A stretch of DNA of 64,000 nt, from positions 262,974,077 to 263,038,076 of the forward strand of contig CP136061.1 in assembly GCA_032622095.1 (NCBI GenBank), read 5' to 3'. The notes beneath the pieces were generated by a model. That model had not been told where the DNA came from. It saw only the letters and a program-made list of their open reading frames with translations, and searched no databases. How positions within the stretch are numbered: position 1 is the first letter of the stretch; every line of letters begins with the position of its first letter. The position numbers and the translations under genes were made by a program. Origin of the DNA: Siphonodentalium dalli. Taxonomy: Eukaryota; Mollusca; Scaphopoda; Gadilida; Siphonodentaliidae. Shown here piece after piece: positions 23,727-34,866 of this stretch.

Positions 23727-23729
23727 TTG
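23727..23729 (+). repeat. Left target site duplication TTG, element copy 2
   Basis: AAACTTG is followed directly by TAGTCCAGG, exactly as in copy 1 and at the same monomer position. Confidence 0.8.
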
Positions 23730-24701
23730 TAGTCCAGGAGATATTGGTCAACCTCTGCACCCCCCCCAGGACTCAACTTCACCCCACTAATTTTCTTCCT
23801 TAAGGTATCCTCTAATTTTTTTCACTTGTTAACAAGAAAAAAAAGTGGCCGCAGAGACTCCAGACAAGATGGCGTCCATCATGGCGGCCATTTAAAAAAA
23901 ATGCACCATGTCTCTTTGATCGCCGTTATAGTAAAGATGATGTCACATGCGGTCTTGTTTTCAGCTCGATTCATTATGCTAATATACAGCCCTTACAAAT
24001 TAGCCAAAAATCCGACACCAGAATCCAATATGGCGGCCAAGATGGCCGCCGAAATGTGAAAATATGCTATTTTTCTGACATGTTACCACCTTTCGTTTGT
24101 CTCTGTGGGAAAATGTTGGCATCTTTGCGTCATGTTTTACATTTATCATATAGAGGAGTCATTTTTGACCACATGGGGACCATAATATACATTCATTGCG
24201 GGATATTTTTGTCCGATATCACGTTTTCCCAAATGCCGGTATAATAGGTCAAAGCCGAATCTACGTTAATAACGCGATGTAATGTTTCGAATCAATGAAT
24301 GTTATTGCTATTATAACAACACCCATGCATATATATGTGCAGGAGATACTCGAGCTATGATTCCTCTTATACCTGAGTTGAGGAATATTTACCCAAATCC
24401 AAGATGGCGGCCGAAATGGCCACCAGAAATAAAAAATCGCCGAAAATCGCCGATTTTAACATCAGTGAGCATTATTGTCATGAAAACTCCACACCTGCTT
24501 ACTATTGTGAGTTGGGAACACTTAGGCGATGAACTTTCCTTGTACCATATCCAAATAAAAGTACCCCAAATCCAAAATGGCGCCCACAATGGCGGACAGA
24601 TTTTGAAAAATCACCGAAATTCCCTCATATTCACATCATTGGGCATTATTGTCGAGACAACTCCACCCATGCTTACAGTTGAGTTGGAAATACTGAGGTG
24701 A
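23730..24701 (+). repeat. Copy 2, distal left arm
   Basis: This equals the distal left arm of copy 1 apart from the C tract (eight C, 23760-23767). It pairs with 27748-28717 in inverted orientation at about 98% identity. Confidence 0.87.
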
Positions 24702-25148
24702 AGTTATTACCTTACATTTCATGCAAGAAATTGTTTTCCAAATCGTAGATGGCGGCCAAAATGGCGCCCGAAATTTGAAAACAAGTCTACATTCCTTTAC
24801 TTTCTTACGATGGGCGTTATTGTTTCGCGATTTCTATCCACCATTACATGTTGATATGGAATAGTGACATGAAGTATTCATTAGGGTTTGGGAATTGATA
24901 CTCACAGCCAATATCGGTGCTAAATTGGCGGCTACAATTTGAAAAGAAATCGATATTTTCACATCTTAATTTCAACTTTTTGTCATAATATCGGTATGTA
25001 TGGCCGAAACTGTACATACAACATCTACCAGTTCAACTTGAAGGTATCAAAATGCATAACATAGCTCGTATCCTTCTGGAAAGATGAAAACCACAATTAA
25101 TATCGCGATGTGGCATTTCGAAATCTATTCTCCACTTAGCGCCGATAA
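23869..25148 (+). repeat. Copy 2 left arm: tandem subrepeats with ATGGCGGCC motifs
   Basis: The subrepeat series of copy 1 recurs at an offset of 8618 bp, with motifs starting at 23869, 24030, 24232, 24404, 24577, 24749 and 24924. I saw no motif differences between the two copies in this arm. In the right arm one motif is changed (GGCGATCTTGG near 28404). Confidence 0.74.
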
Positions 25149-26178
25149 TGGCCGTAAGCGTAGGTGCGCCGAATAGTTATATCAGAACAATTACCTGATA
25201 ACAGATTCTGATTTGCCACGTCACGTCCATAGGTATATGGACCAGCTTCCATTTCTTTGTCTGATAAATCTAGGTAGCTCACACCGACAAAGTATTCACC
25301 ACTTCCTGGGAGTAGGGTCCCTCTAATCATAACGTTTCAAACAATTCATTTTCCGGTGTCTAGCTTACGATTTTAAATATTTGCTCAATGTGATATTTGT
25401 GCGTCATCTTGAACTATGAAGGCATATGACCGATGAGTATACAAGCTTACAGAAGGTCATCTCTATGTATGTGTCTCATACCCCATGGGGATAACGACAT
25501 GTACACCTGGCGAAGCAGTTAGCTAGTCACTTCACAATAGATGGTTCGTCAACTCACAAACTCAGCGAACGTATTGGCATATGTGGACAACTTCGACAGT
25601 GTTTCGAAGGTTGCTAGCTGTCTCATTCCCTTGGGCAGATGTCTATCTGCTAAGGAGAAGACCATAGTGTACAGACTACCACACTTCTTGACCATGATCC
25701 GAAGCAACCTGTGTGACGCCCCGCATTTGTCTCGTCGAATATCTCCCAGCAGAGAGAACCAATGCTCGCGGTGCTAGTTTATGGACATGCGCCATGATAG
25801 TGGGAATGAAATGGGCCACAGTATACACCACCCCTACACCTGGTGCATGTTTAAGATATAGAATGTCATGCGTGTCGGTTTTATTTGGTGTGGTAAGATT
25901 GTATTTCCACATCCGTTTCGAAGCCTTTCTGATTCAACTACGTACATTTTTGTTTGGATAATACTATGCTAGCCTCCCTCAAAACAGTCGGATGGACTGA
26001 AGGATAATGTCTTTAAAGCATGAATGAATGCGTTTTGTGTTATCCTCTCTCAGTGTTAGTGTTATTATGTTGGCGGTATTATTCAAGAAAATGTCAGGAA
26101 CTGTGGTGCATTTATTTCACTATGTATTTAAAGAACAATTTACAGTCTCGATGGCAATGGCTGTGGACGTTGGGAAAC
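24702..26178 (+). repeat. Copy 2, proximal left arm (diverged inverted repeat)
   Basis: This matches 16084-17560 of copy 1 at constant offset. Within copy 2 it pairs with 26259-27747 at clearly lower identity than the tips. The short open frames have the same translations as in copy 1, which reflects recent duplication. Confidence 0.72.
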
Positions 26179-26258
26179 GCGACCTGTATGGTCATATAGC
26201 TTTATATATATAACTTTAGAATATAGCAGTTAATGTCTCATGCAGGAAAATGTTCGCA
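26179..26258. other. Copy 2, centre of the palindrome (probable loop)
   Basis: This is the counterpart of 17561-17640. It is AT-rich, with TTTATATATATAAC near 26201, and shows no convincing match between the two sides. Confidence 0.48.
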
Positions 26259-27747
26259 ATGGTGATGTTACCAAGAAATCACTTGGTGTACCAACGTTTG
26301 TTGAACTGAATGCAAGAGCATTTGTACTTTCTTGAACCATACCACCCAGCGTGAGTATGACATATCAAACTATCAAAGGTATCGCCTTTAAGACTATACT
26401 CCAGTCTTGGTGGGGCTTATACAGCAGTAGCCAATGGCACACGCCTGGTCCAGCTGTTTAAGAACGGCTTCCAAACGGATGGGAACATACAATCTTAGCA
26501 TACAAGGAAAGCAAAGCCACACATGAGATCCTGTCTGAATCTAAAACATAACAAAATAAGGGGCGGTGCAGTCATGGTCCAATTTCATTTCCACTATCAT
26601 GACACATACCCACAAACTAGCACCGTGTGTATTGTTATCATCTGCTTGGATCTGTTCGGTGAGACGATTGCTGGACGCCAACAAGCTTGTTCTTATGATC
26701 ATGTTCAAGGAGTTTGGGTATATTATGCATTATGGTCTTCTACGCCTTAGTAGAAATGCATCCGTCAAATGTCGGGCTTTCAACACTCGAAGCCATATTC
26801 AGAAGTTGTCCGGGTACGTCAGTGCATTATATGAGTATGCGAATTGATGAACCATATATTGGGAAGTAGCTGTTTGGGAAGATCACCAGGTGTACACGTT
26901 GTTGTCCCCATTGGGCAACCAAAGCTGACAATACGCAGATAGATAGGTCCTTCTGAAAGCTAGTATACGCATCGACCGGATCCCTTTCTAGTGTATCGCA
27001 CAAGATGATGCCTATACCCCATATGTAGCATCTGAATTATACCATAAGCTATACCACGAATGAAGCTCGCTAAGAATTCCAAGCTTTCGAAACAAACACG
27101 TGAGCTGGACACCGGCATATGTATTGTTTGAAACATTCCGATTAGTGGCACCCTTCTACAAAGAAGTGTAGTAAACTGCTGTTGTGAGTGAGATAGATTA
27201 ATCTGACGAAGAGACGGAAACGGGTCTAGATAATGCTGAATGTGGCAATTCAGAATAAGCTCGGGTACTGTTTTTTTATTCTTGGAAGTCATAATATGAC
27301 TATTCGGCGCACCTATATACGGTTACGGCCAGTATGAGCCCTTAGTGGAGAATGGATTTTGAAATGCCACATCGCGAGTGTGGGTTTTCATCATTCCAAA
27401 AGGCTACGACTTACATTGGAACTAATATATGGCTTATAGTATGTACCGTTTCGTCTATACAAATCGATATTATGACAAAAAGTTGAAATTAGTATGTGAT
27501 AATATCGGCTTCTTTTCAATTTCTGCCCGCCAGTTTGGCCGCCATATTGACTGTGAGTATCACTTGCCAAACCCTAATGAATAATTCATACATATCAACA
27601 TGTAATGGTGGGTAGAAATCGCGAAACAATAACGCCCATCCTAAGAAAGTAAAGGAATGTAGGCGTATTTACAAATTTCGGTCGCCATTTTGGCAGCCAT
27701 CTTCGATATGGAAAACCATTTCTTGCTTGAGATTTAAGGTAATTACT
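26259..27747 (-). repeat. Copy 2, proximal right arm (diverged inverted repeat)
   Basis: This is the counterpart of 17641-19129 in copy 1 at an offset of 8618 bp. It pairs imperfectly with 24702-26178 in reverse complement. Confidence 0.72.
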
Positions 27748-28717
27748 TCACCTCAGTATTTCCAACTCAACTGTACGCATGGATGGAGTTGTCTCGACAA
27801 TAATGCCCAATGATGTGAATATGAGGGAATTTCGGTGATTTTTCAAAATCTGTCCGCCATTGTGGGCGCCATTTTGGATTTGGGGTACTTTTATTTGGAT
27901 ATGGTACAAGGAAAGTTCTTCGCCTAGGTGTTCCCAACTCACAATAGTAAGCAGGTGTGGAGTTTTCATGACAATAATGCTCACTGGTGTTAAAATCGGC
28001 GATTTTCGGCGATTTTTTATTTCTGGTGGCCATTTTGGCCGCCATCTTGGATTTGGGTAAATATTCCTCAACTCAGGTATAAGAGGAATCATAGCTCGAG
28101 TATCTCCTGCACATATATATGCATGGTGTTGTTATAATAGCAATAACATTCATTGATTCGAAACATTACATCGCATTATTAACGTAGATTCGGCTTTGAC
28201 CTATTATACCGGCATTTGGGAAAACGTGATATCGGACAAAAATATCCCGCAATGAATGTATATTATGGTCCCCATGTGGTCGAAAATGACTCCTCTATAT
28301 GATAAATGTATAACATGACGCAAAGATGCCAACATTTTCCCACAGAGACAAACGAAAGGTGGTAACATGTCAGAAAAATAGCATATTTTCACATTTCGGC
28401 GGCGATCTTGGCCGCCATATTGGATTCTGGTGTCGGATTTTTGGCTAATTTGTAAGGGCTGTATATTAACATAACGAATCGAGCTGAAACAAGACCGCAT
28501 GTGACATCATCTTTACTATAACGGCGATCAAAGAGACATGGTGCATTTAAAAAAAATGGCCGCCATGATGGACGCCATCTTGTCTGGAGTCTCTGCGGCC
28601 ACTTTTTTTTCTTGTTAACAAGTGAAAAAATTTAGAGGATACCTTAAGGAAGAAAATTAGTGGGGTGAAGTTGAGTCCTGGGGGGGGTGCAGAGGTTGAC
28701 CAATATCTCCTGGACTA
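27748..28717 (-). repeat. Copy 2, distal right arm
   Basis: This is the reverse complement of 23730-24701, ending CTCCTGGACTA. It carries all of the copy-specific changes I noticed outside the C tract: one lost A near 28483, a G near 28284, and a G in the GGCGATCTTGG motif. The lost A opens a 98-codon frame on the minus strand at 28204-28500, which is not meaningful. Confidence 0.86.
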
Positions 28718-28720
28718 TTG
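28718..28720 (+). repeat. Right target site duplication TTG, element copy 2
   Basis: CTGGACTA is followed by TTGCTGTTTAGCAATA, as in copy 1. The target duplication is complete and was made before the nearby rearrangement. Confidence 0.78.
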
Positions 28721-28736
28721 CTGTTTAGCAATAACA
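28721..28736. other. Inversion breakpoint 1, next to element copy 2
   Basis: The forward satellite continues from the element as CTGTTTAGCAATAA, where other copies go on TACAGC. Here the next bases are CATGTTTTCATC, which is the reverse strand of the shared ~72 bp box. The switch is at about 28733-28735, with one or two bases of possible microhomology. Only 16-17 bases of forward satellite remain between the element and the inverted block. Confidence 0.88.
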
Positions 28737-28837
28737 TGTTTTCATCTTGATTATGGTCAATAAAATGTTACAATGATGTCGAGAAGATATTAATCTAACA
28801 TTTTATGTAAAAATATCGCCGCGGGACGGGGAAATGT

Positions 28838-29016
28838 GAATGCATGGGGTGATTTGGTGTTTGTTTACATTTTCGTTCTGCAATTTCGCTTCCGTCCCAT
28901 CAGCGAAAAAAAACATGTTTTCATCTTGATTATGGTCAATAAAATGTTACATTGATGTCGAGAAGATGTTAATCTAACATTTTATGTAAAAATATCGCCG
29001 CGGGATGGTGAAATGT
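28838..29016 (-). repeat. Extra half-monomer X (179 bp), block C
   Basis: The anchor word GAATGCATGG occurs at 28838 and again 179 bp later at 29017 with no Y segment between. It contains the long GTGTTTGTTT form. Confidence 0.85.
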
Positions 29017-29825
29017 GAATGCATGGGGTGATTTGGTGTTTGTTTACATTTTCGTTCTGCAATTTCGCTTCCGTCCCATCAGCGAAAAAAAACATGTTTT
29101 CATCTTGATTATGGTCAATAAAATGGGACCACCAATAAAATGCTGCACTGATGACCATATAGAGCCATTTTGGTGCTGCTACATGCTGTATTATTGCTAA
29201 ACAGCAAGTTTAGGGGTCTATCTTAGCTGTTCTGCGTTTTCTAATACCGTCCCATCCTATCTAATACCGTCCCATCCCGTTCTGTAATTTCGCTTCCGTC
29301 CCATCAGCGAAAAAAAAACATGTTTTCATCTTGATTATGGTCAATAAAATGTTACAATGATGTCGAGAAGATGTTAATCTAACATTTTATGTAAAAATAT
29401 CGCCGCGGGACGGGGAAATGTGAATGTATGGGGTGATTTGGTGTTTGTTTACATTTTCGTTCTGCAATTTCGCTTCCGTCCCATCAGCGAAAAAAAACAT
29501 GTTTTCATCTTGATTATGGTCAATAAAATGGGATCACCAATAAAATGCTGCACTGATGACCATATAGAGCCATTTTGGTGCTGCTACATGCTGTATTATT
29601 GCTAAACAGCAAGTTTAGGGGTCTATCTTAGCTGTTCTGCGTTTTCTAATACCGTCCCATCCTATCTAATACCGTCCCATCCCGTTCTGTAATTTCGCTT
29701 CCGTCCCATCAGCGAAAAAAAACATGTTTTCATCTTGATTATGGTCAATAAAATGTTACAATGATGTCGAGAAGATATTAATCTAACATTTTATGTAAAA
29801 ATATCGCCGCGGGACGGGGAAATGT

Positions 29826-30000
29826 GAATGCATGGGGTGATTTGGTGTTTACATTTTCGTTCTGCAATTTCGCTTCCGTCCCATCAGCGAAAAAAAACAT
29901 GTTTTCATCTTGATTATGGTCAATAAAATGTTACATTGATGTCGAGAAGATGTTAATCTAACATTTTATGTAAAAATATCGCCGCGGGATGGTGAAATGT
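29826..30000 (-). repeat. Extra half-monomer X (175 bp), block C
   Basis: GAATGCATGG recurs after 175 bp without an intervening Y segment. This copy has the short GGTGTTTACA form. Confidence 0.85.
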
Positions 30001-30809
30001 GAATGCATGGGGTGATTTGGTGTTTGTTTACATTTTCGTTCTGCAATTTCGCTTCCGTCCCATCAGCGAAAAAAAACATGTTTTCATCTTGATTATGGTC
30101 AATAAAATGGGATCACCAATAAAATGCTGCACTGATGACCATATAGAGCCATTTTGGTGCTGCTACATGCTGTATTATTGCTAAACAGCAAGTTTAGGGG
30201 TCTATCTTAGCTGTTCTGCGTTTTCTAATACCGTCCCATCCTATCTAATACCGTCCCATCCCGTTCTGCAATTTCGCTTCCGTCCCATCAGCGAAAAAAA
30301 ACATGTTTTCATCTTGATTATGGTCAATAAAATGTTACAATGATGTCGAGAAGATGTTAATCTAACATTTTATGTAAAAATATCGCCGCGGGATGGTGAA
30401 ATGTGAATGCATGGGGTGATTTGGTGTTTGTTTACATTTTCGTTCTGCAATTTCGCTTCCGTCCCATCAGCGAAAAAAAACATGTTTTCATCTTGATTAT
30501 GGTCAATAAAATGGGATCACCAATAAAATGCTGCACTGATGACCATATAGAGCCATTTTGGTGCTGCTACATGCTGTATTATTGCTAAACAGCAAGTTTA
30601 GGGGTCTATCTTAGCTGTTCTGCGTTTTCTAATACCGTCCCATCCTATCTAATACCGTCCCATCCCGTTCTGTAATTTCGCTTCCGTCCCATCAGCGAAA
30701 AAAAAACATGTTTTCATCTTGATTATGGTCAATAAAATGTTACAATGATGTCGAGAAGATATTAATCTAACATTTTATGTAAAAATATCGCCGCGGGACG
30801 GGGAAATGT

Positions 30810-30984
30810 GAATGCATGGGGTGATTTGGTGTTTACATTTTCGTTCTGCAATTTCGCTTCCGTCCCATCAGCGAAAAAAAACATGTTTTCATCTTGATTA
30901 TGGTCAATAAAATGTTACATTGATGTCGAGAAGATGTTAATCTAACATTTTATGTAAAAATATCGCCGCGGGATGGTGAAATGT
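30810..30984 (-). repeat. Extra half-monomer X (175 bp), block C
   Basis: This repeats the arrangement at 29826-30000, again in the short form, and belongs to the second 984 bp unit. Confidence 0.85.
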
Positions 30985-32197
30985 GAATGCATGGGGTGAT
31001 TTGGTGTTTGTTTACATTTTCGTTCTGCAATTTCGCTTCCGTCCCATCAGCGAAAAAAAACATGTTTTCATCTTGATTATGGTCAATAAAATGGGATCAC
31101 CAATAAAATGCTGCACTGATGACCATATAGAGCCATTTTGGTGCTGCTACATGCTGTATTATTGCTAAACAGCAAGTTTAGGGGTCTATCTTAGCTGTTC
31201 TGCGTTTTCTAATACCGTCCCATCCTATCTAATACCGTCCCATCCCGTTCTGCAATTTCGCTTCCGTCCCATCAGCGAAAACAAACATGTTTTCATCTTG
31301 ATTATGGTCAATAAAATGTTACAATGATGTCGAGAAGATGTTAATCTAACATTTTATGTAAAAATATCGCCGCGGGATGGTGAAATGTGAATGCATGGGG
31401 TGATTTGGTGTTTGTTTACATTTTCGTTCTGCAATTTCGCTTCCGTCCCATCAGCGAAAAAAAACATGTTTTCATCTTGATTATGGTCAATAAAATGGGA
31501 TCACCAATAAAATGCTGCACTGATGACCATATAGAGCCATTTTGGTGCTGCTACATGCTGTATTATTGCTAAACAGCAAGTTTAGGGGTCTATCTTAGCT
31601 GTTCTGCGTTTTCTAATACCGTCCCATCCTATCTAATACCGTCCCATCCCGTTCTGCAATTTCGCTTCCGTCCCATCAGCGAAAAAAAAACATGTTTTCA
31701 TCTTGATTATGGTCAATAAAATGTTACAATGATGTCGAGAAGATGTTAATCTAACATTTTATGTAAAAATATCGCCGCGGGACGGGGAAATGTGAATGCA
31801 TGGGGTGATTTGGTGTTTGTTTACATTTTCGTTCTGCAATTTCGCTTCCGTCCCATCAGCGAAAAAAAACATGTTTTCATCTTGATTATGGTCAATAAAA
31901 TGGGATCACCAATAAAATGCTGCACTGATGACCATATAGAGCCATTTTGGTGCTGCTACATGCTGTATTATTGCTAAACAGCAAGTTTAGGGGTCTATCT
32001 TAGCTGTTCTGCGTTTTCTAATACCGTCCCATCCTATCTAATACCGTCCCATCCCGTTCTGCAATTTCGCTTCCGTCCCATCAGCGAAAAAAAACATGTT
32101 TTCATCTTGATTATGGTCAATAAAATGTTACAATGATGTCGAGAAGATATTAATCTAACATTTTATGTAAAAATATCGCCGCGGGACGGGGAAATGT

Positions 32198-32372
32198 GAA
32201 TGCATGGGGTGATTTGGTGTTTACATTTTCGTTCTGCAATTTCGCTTCCGTCCCATCAGCGAAAAAAAACATGTTTTCATCTTGATTATGGTCAATAAAA
32301 TGTTACATTGATGTCGAGAAGATGTTAATCTAACATTTTATGTAAAAATATCGCCGCGGGATGGTGAAATGT
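32198..32372 (-). repeat. Extra half-monomer X (175 bp), block C
   Basis: This is the short form again, 1388 bp after the previous extra X, because that unit has one more full monomer. Confidence 0.85.
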
Positions 32373-33585
32373 GAATGCATGGGGTGATTTGGTGTTTGTT
32401 TACATTTTCGTTCTGCAATTTCGCTTCCGTCCCATCAGCGAAAAAAAACATGTTTTCATCTTGATTATGGTCAATAAAATGGGATCACCAATAAAATGCT
32501 GCACTGATGACCATATAGAGCCATTTTGGTGCTGCTACATGCTGTATTATTGCTAAACAGCAAGTTTAGGGGTCTATCTTAGCTGTTCTGCGTTTTCTAA
32601 TACCGTCCCATCCTATCTAATACCGTCCCATCCCGTTCTGCAATTTCGCTTCCGTCCCATCAGCGAAAAAAAACATGTTTTCATCTTGATTATGGTCAAT
32701 AAAATGTTACAATGATGTCGAGAAGATGTTAATCTAACATTTTATGTAAAAATATCGCCGCGGGATGGTGAAATGTGAATGCATGGGGTGATTTGGTGTT
32801 TGTTTACATTTTCGTTCTGCAATTTCGCTTCCGTCCCATCAGCGAAAAAAAACATGTTTTCATCTTGATTATGGTCAATAAAATGGGATCACCAATAAAA
32901 TGCTGCACTGATGACCATATAGAGCCATTTTGGTGCTGCTACATGCTGTATTATTGCTAAACAGCAAGTTTAGGGGTCTATCTTAGCTGTTCTGCGTTTT
33001 CTAATACCGTCCCATCCTATCTAATACCGTCCCATCCCGTTCTGCAATTTCGCTTCCGTCCCATCAGCGAAAAAAAAACATGTTTTCATCTTGATTATGG
33101 TCAATAAAATGTTACAATGATGTCGAGAAGATGTTAATCTAACATTTTATGTAAAAATATCGCCGCGGGACGGGGAAATGTGAATGCATGGGGTGATTTG
33201 GTGTTTGTTTACATTTTCGTTCTGCAATTTCGCTTCCGTCCCATCAGCGAAAAAAAACATGTTTTCATCTTGATTATGGTCAATAAAATGGGATCACCAA
33301 TAAAATGCTGCACTGATGACCATATAGAGCCATTTTGGTGCTGCTACATGCTGTATTATTGCTAAACAGCAAGTTTAGGGGTCTATCTTAGCTGTTCTGC
33401 GTTTTCTAATACCGTCCCATCCTATCTAATACCGTCCCATCCCGTTCTGCAATTTCGCTTCCGTCCCATCAGCGAAAAAAAACATGTTTTCATCTTGATT
33501 ATGGTCAATAAAATGTTACAATGATGTCGAGAAGATATTAATCTAACATTTTATGTAAAAATATCGCCGCGGGACGGGGAAATGT

Positions 33586-33764
33586 GAATGCATGGGGTGA
33601 TTTGGTGTTTGTTTACATTTTCGTTCTGCAATTTCGCTTCCGTCCCATCAGCGAAAAAAAACATGTTTTCATCTTGATTATGGTCAATAAAATGTTACAT
33701 TGATGTCGAGAAGATGTTAATCTAACATTTTATGTAAAAATATCGCCGCGGGATGGTGAAATGT
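33586..33764 (-). repeat. Extra half-monomer X (179 bp), block C
   Basis: The long form replaces the short form here, which explains why the unit is 1392 bp in place of 1388. Confidence 0.85.
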
Positions 33765-34734
33765 GAATGCATGGGGTGATTTGGTGTTTGTTTACATTTT
33801 CGTTCTGCAATTTCGCTTCCGTCCCATCAGCGAAAAAAAACATGTTTTCATCTTGATTATGGTCAATAAAATGGGATCACCAATAAAATGCTGCACTGAT
33901 GACCATATAGAGCCATTTTGGTGCTGCTACATGCTGTATTATTGCTAAACAGCAAGTTTAGGGGTCTATCTTAGCTGTTCTGCGTTTTCTAATACCGTCC
34001 CATCCTATCTAATACCGTCCCATCCCGTTCTGTAATTTCGCTTCCGTCCCATCAGCGAAAAAAAACATGTTTTCATCTTGATTATGGTCAATAAAATGTT
34101 ACAATGATGTCGAGAAGATGTTAATCTAACATTTTATGTAAAAATATCGCCGCGGGACGGGGAAATGTGAATGTATGGGGTGATTTGGTGTTTGTTTACA
34201 TTTTCGTTCTGCAATTTCGCTTCCGTCCCATCAGCGAAAAAAAACATGTTTTCATCTTGATTATGGTCAATAAAATGGGATCACCAATAAAATGCTGCAC
34301 TGATGACCATATAGAGCCATTTTGGTGCTGCTACATGCTGTATTATTGCTAAACAGCAAGTTTAGGGGTCTATCTTAGCTGTTCTGCGTTTTCTAATACC
34401 GTCCCATCCTATCTAATACCGTCCCATCCCGTTCTGCAATTTCGCTTCCGTCCCATCAGCGAAAAAAAAACATGTTTTCATCTTGATTATGGTCAATAAA
34501 ATGTTACAATGATGTCGAGAAGATGTTAATCTAACATTTTATGTAAAAATATCGCCGCGGGATGGTGAAATGTGAATGCATGGGGTGATTTGGTGTTTGT
34601 TTACATTTTCGTTCTGCAATTTCGCTTCCGTCCCATCAGCGAAAAAAAAAATGTTTTCATCTTGATTATGGTCAATAAAATGGGATCACCAATAAAATGC
34701 TGCACTGATGACCATATAGAGCCATTTTGGTGCT

Positions 34735-34866
34735 GCTACATGCTGTATTATTGCTAAACAGCAAGTTTAGGGGTCTATCTTAGCTGTTCTGGGACGGTAT
34801 TAGAAAACGCAGAACAGCTAAGATAGACCCCTAAACTTGCTGTTTAGCAATAATACAGCATGTAGC
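34735..34866. other. Inversion breakpoint 2, head-to-head palindrome
   Basis: Reverse-strand satellite ends in CTATCTTAGCTGTTCT at 34790. After a 20-base spacer (34791-34810) its exact complement AGAACAGCTAAGATAG begins. The complementary arms continue on both sides, so the junction is the centre of a long hairpin-capable palindrome. Diagnostic variants differ between the arms. The left has the long GTGTTTGTTTAC form and an A10 run. The right has GAAGTTGCAG, the short AACACC form and nine T. A simple copy of one strand is therefore unlikely. Confidence 0.88.

Larger units (their letters stand above)
23730..28717. mobile_element. Palindromic fold-back element, copy 2 (4988 bp)
   Basis: This copy is almost identical to copy 1. 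Internal landmarks lie at a constant offset of 8618 bp. The differences I found are C8 in place of C16 at the left end, one lost A in the stretch CGAGCTGAAACAAG near 28483, GTCGAAAATG for GTCAAAAATG near 28281, and GGCGATCTTGG for GGCCATCTTGG near 28404. The two indels account exactly for the 9 bp length difference. It sits at the same target base of the same monomer class with the same left flank, so it most likely arose by segmental duplication. The right flank reads TTGCTGTTTAGCAATA and then breaks into inverted satellite. Confidence 0.88.
29017..30984 (-). repeat. Higher-order repeat, two units of 984 bp
   Basis: Equivalent positions recur at 29015, 29999 and 30983. Each unit has two full monomers plus one extra X. 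Confidence 0.83.
30985..33764 (-). repeat. Higher-order repeat, units of 1388 and 1392 bp
   Basis: Equivalent positions recur at 30983, 32371 and 33763, with the inner pairs at 31387 and 32775 and at 31792 and 33180. Each unit has three full monomers plus one extra X, one monomer more than the 984 bp units beside it. Confidence 0.83.
28735..34790 (-). repeat. Satellite array block C, inverted orientation
   Basis: The same satellite is read here on the opposite strand: 13 Y segments and 18 X segments, so five X are extra. Most monomers are the long form. Markers in the extra X are ATTGATGTCGAG and GGATGGTGAAATG, the complements of CATCAAT and CACCATCC found beside extra X segments in block D. 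This links the block to the lineage of block D more than to A or B. A single GAAAAAAAAAATG change near 34641 disrupts one box. There is no gene. Confidence 0.94.

Noticed and set aside
34735-34866. Pure fold-back sequencing artefact at the head-to-head junction
   Set aside because: Not excluded, but the first monomers on the two sides differ in several diagnostic variants, so one is not a simple reverse copy of the other. It is kept as a finding with a read-level test.
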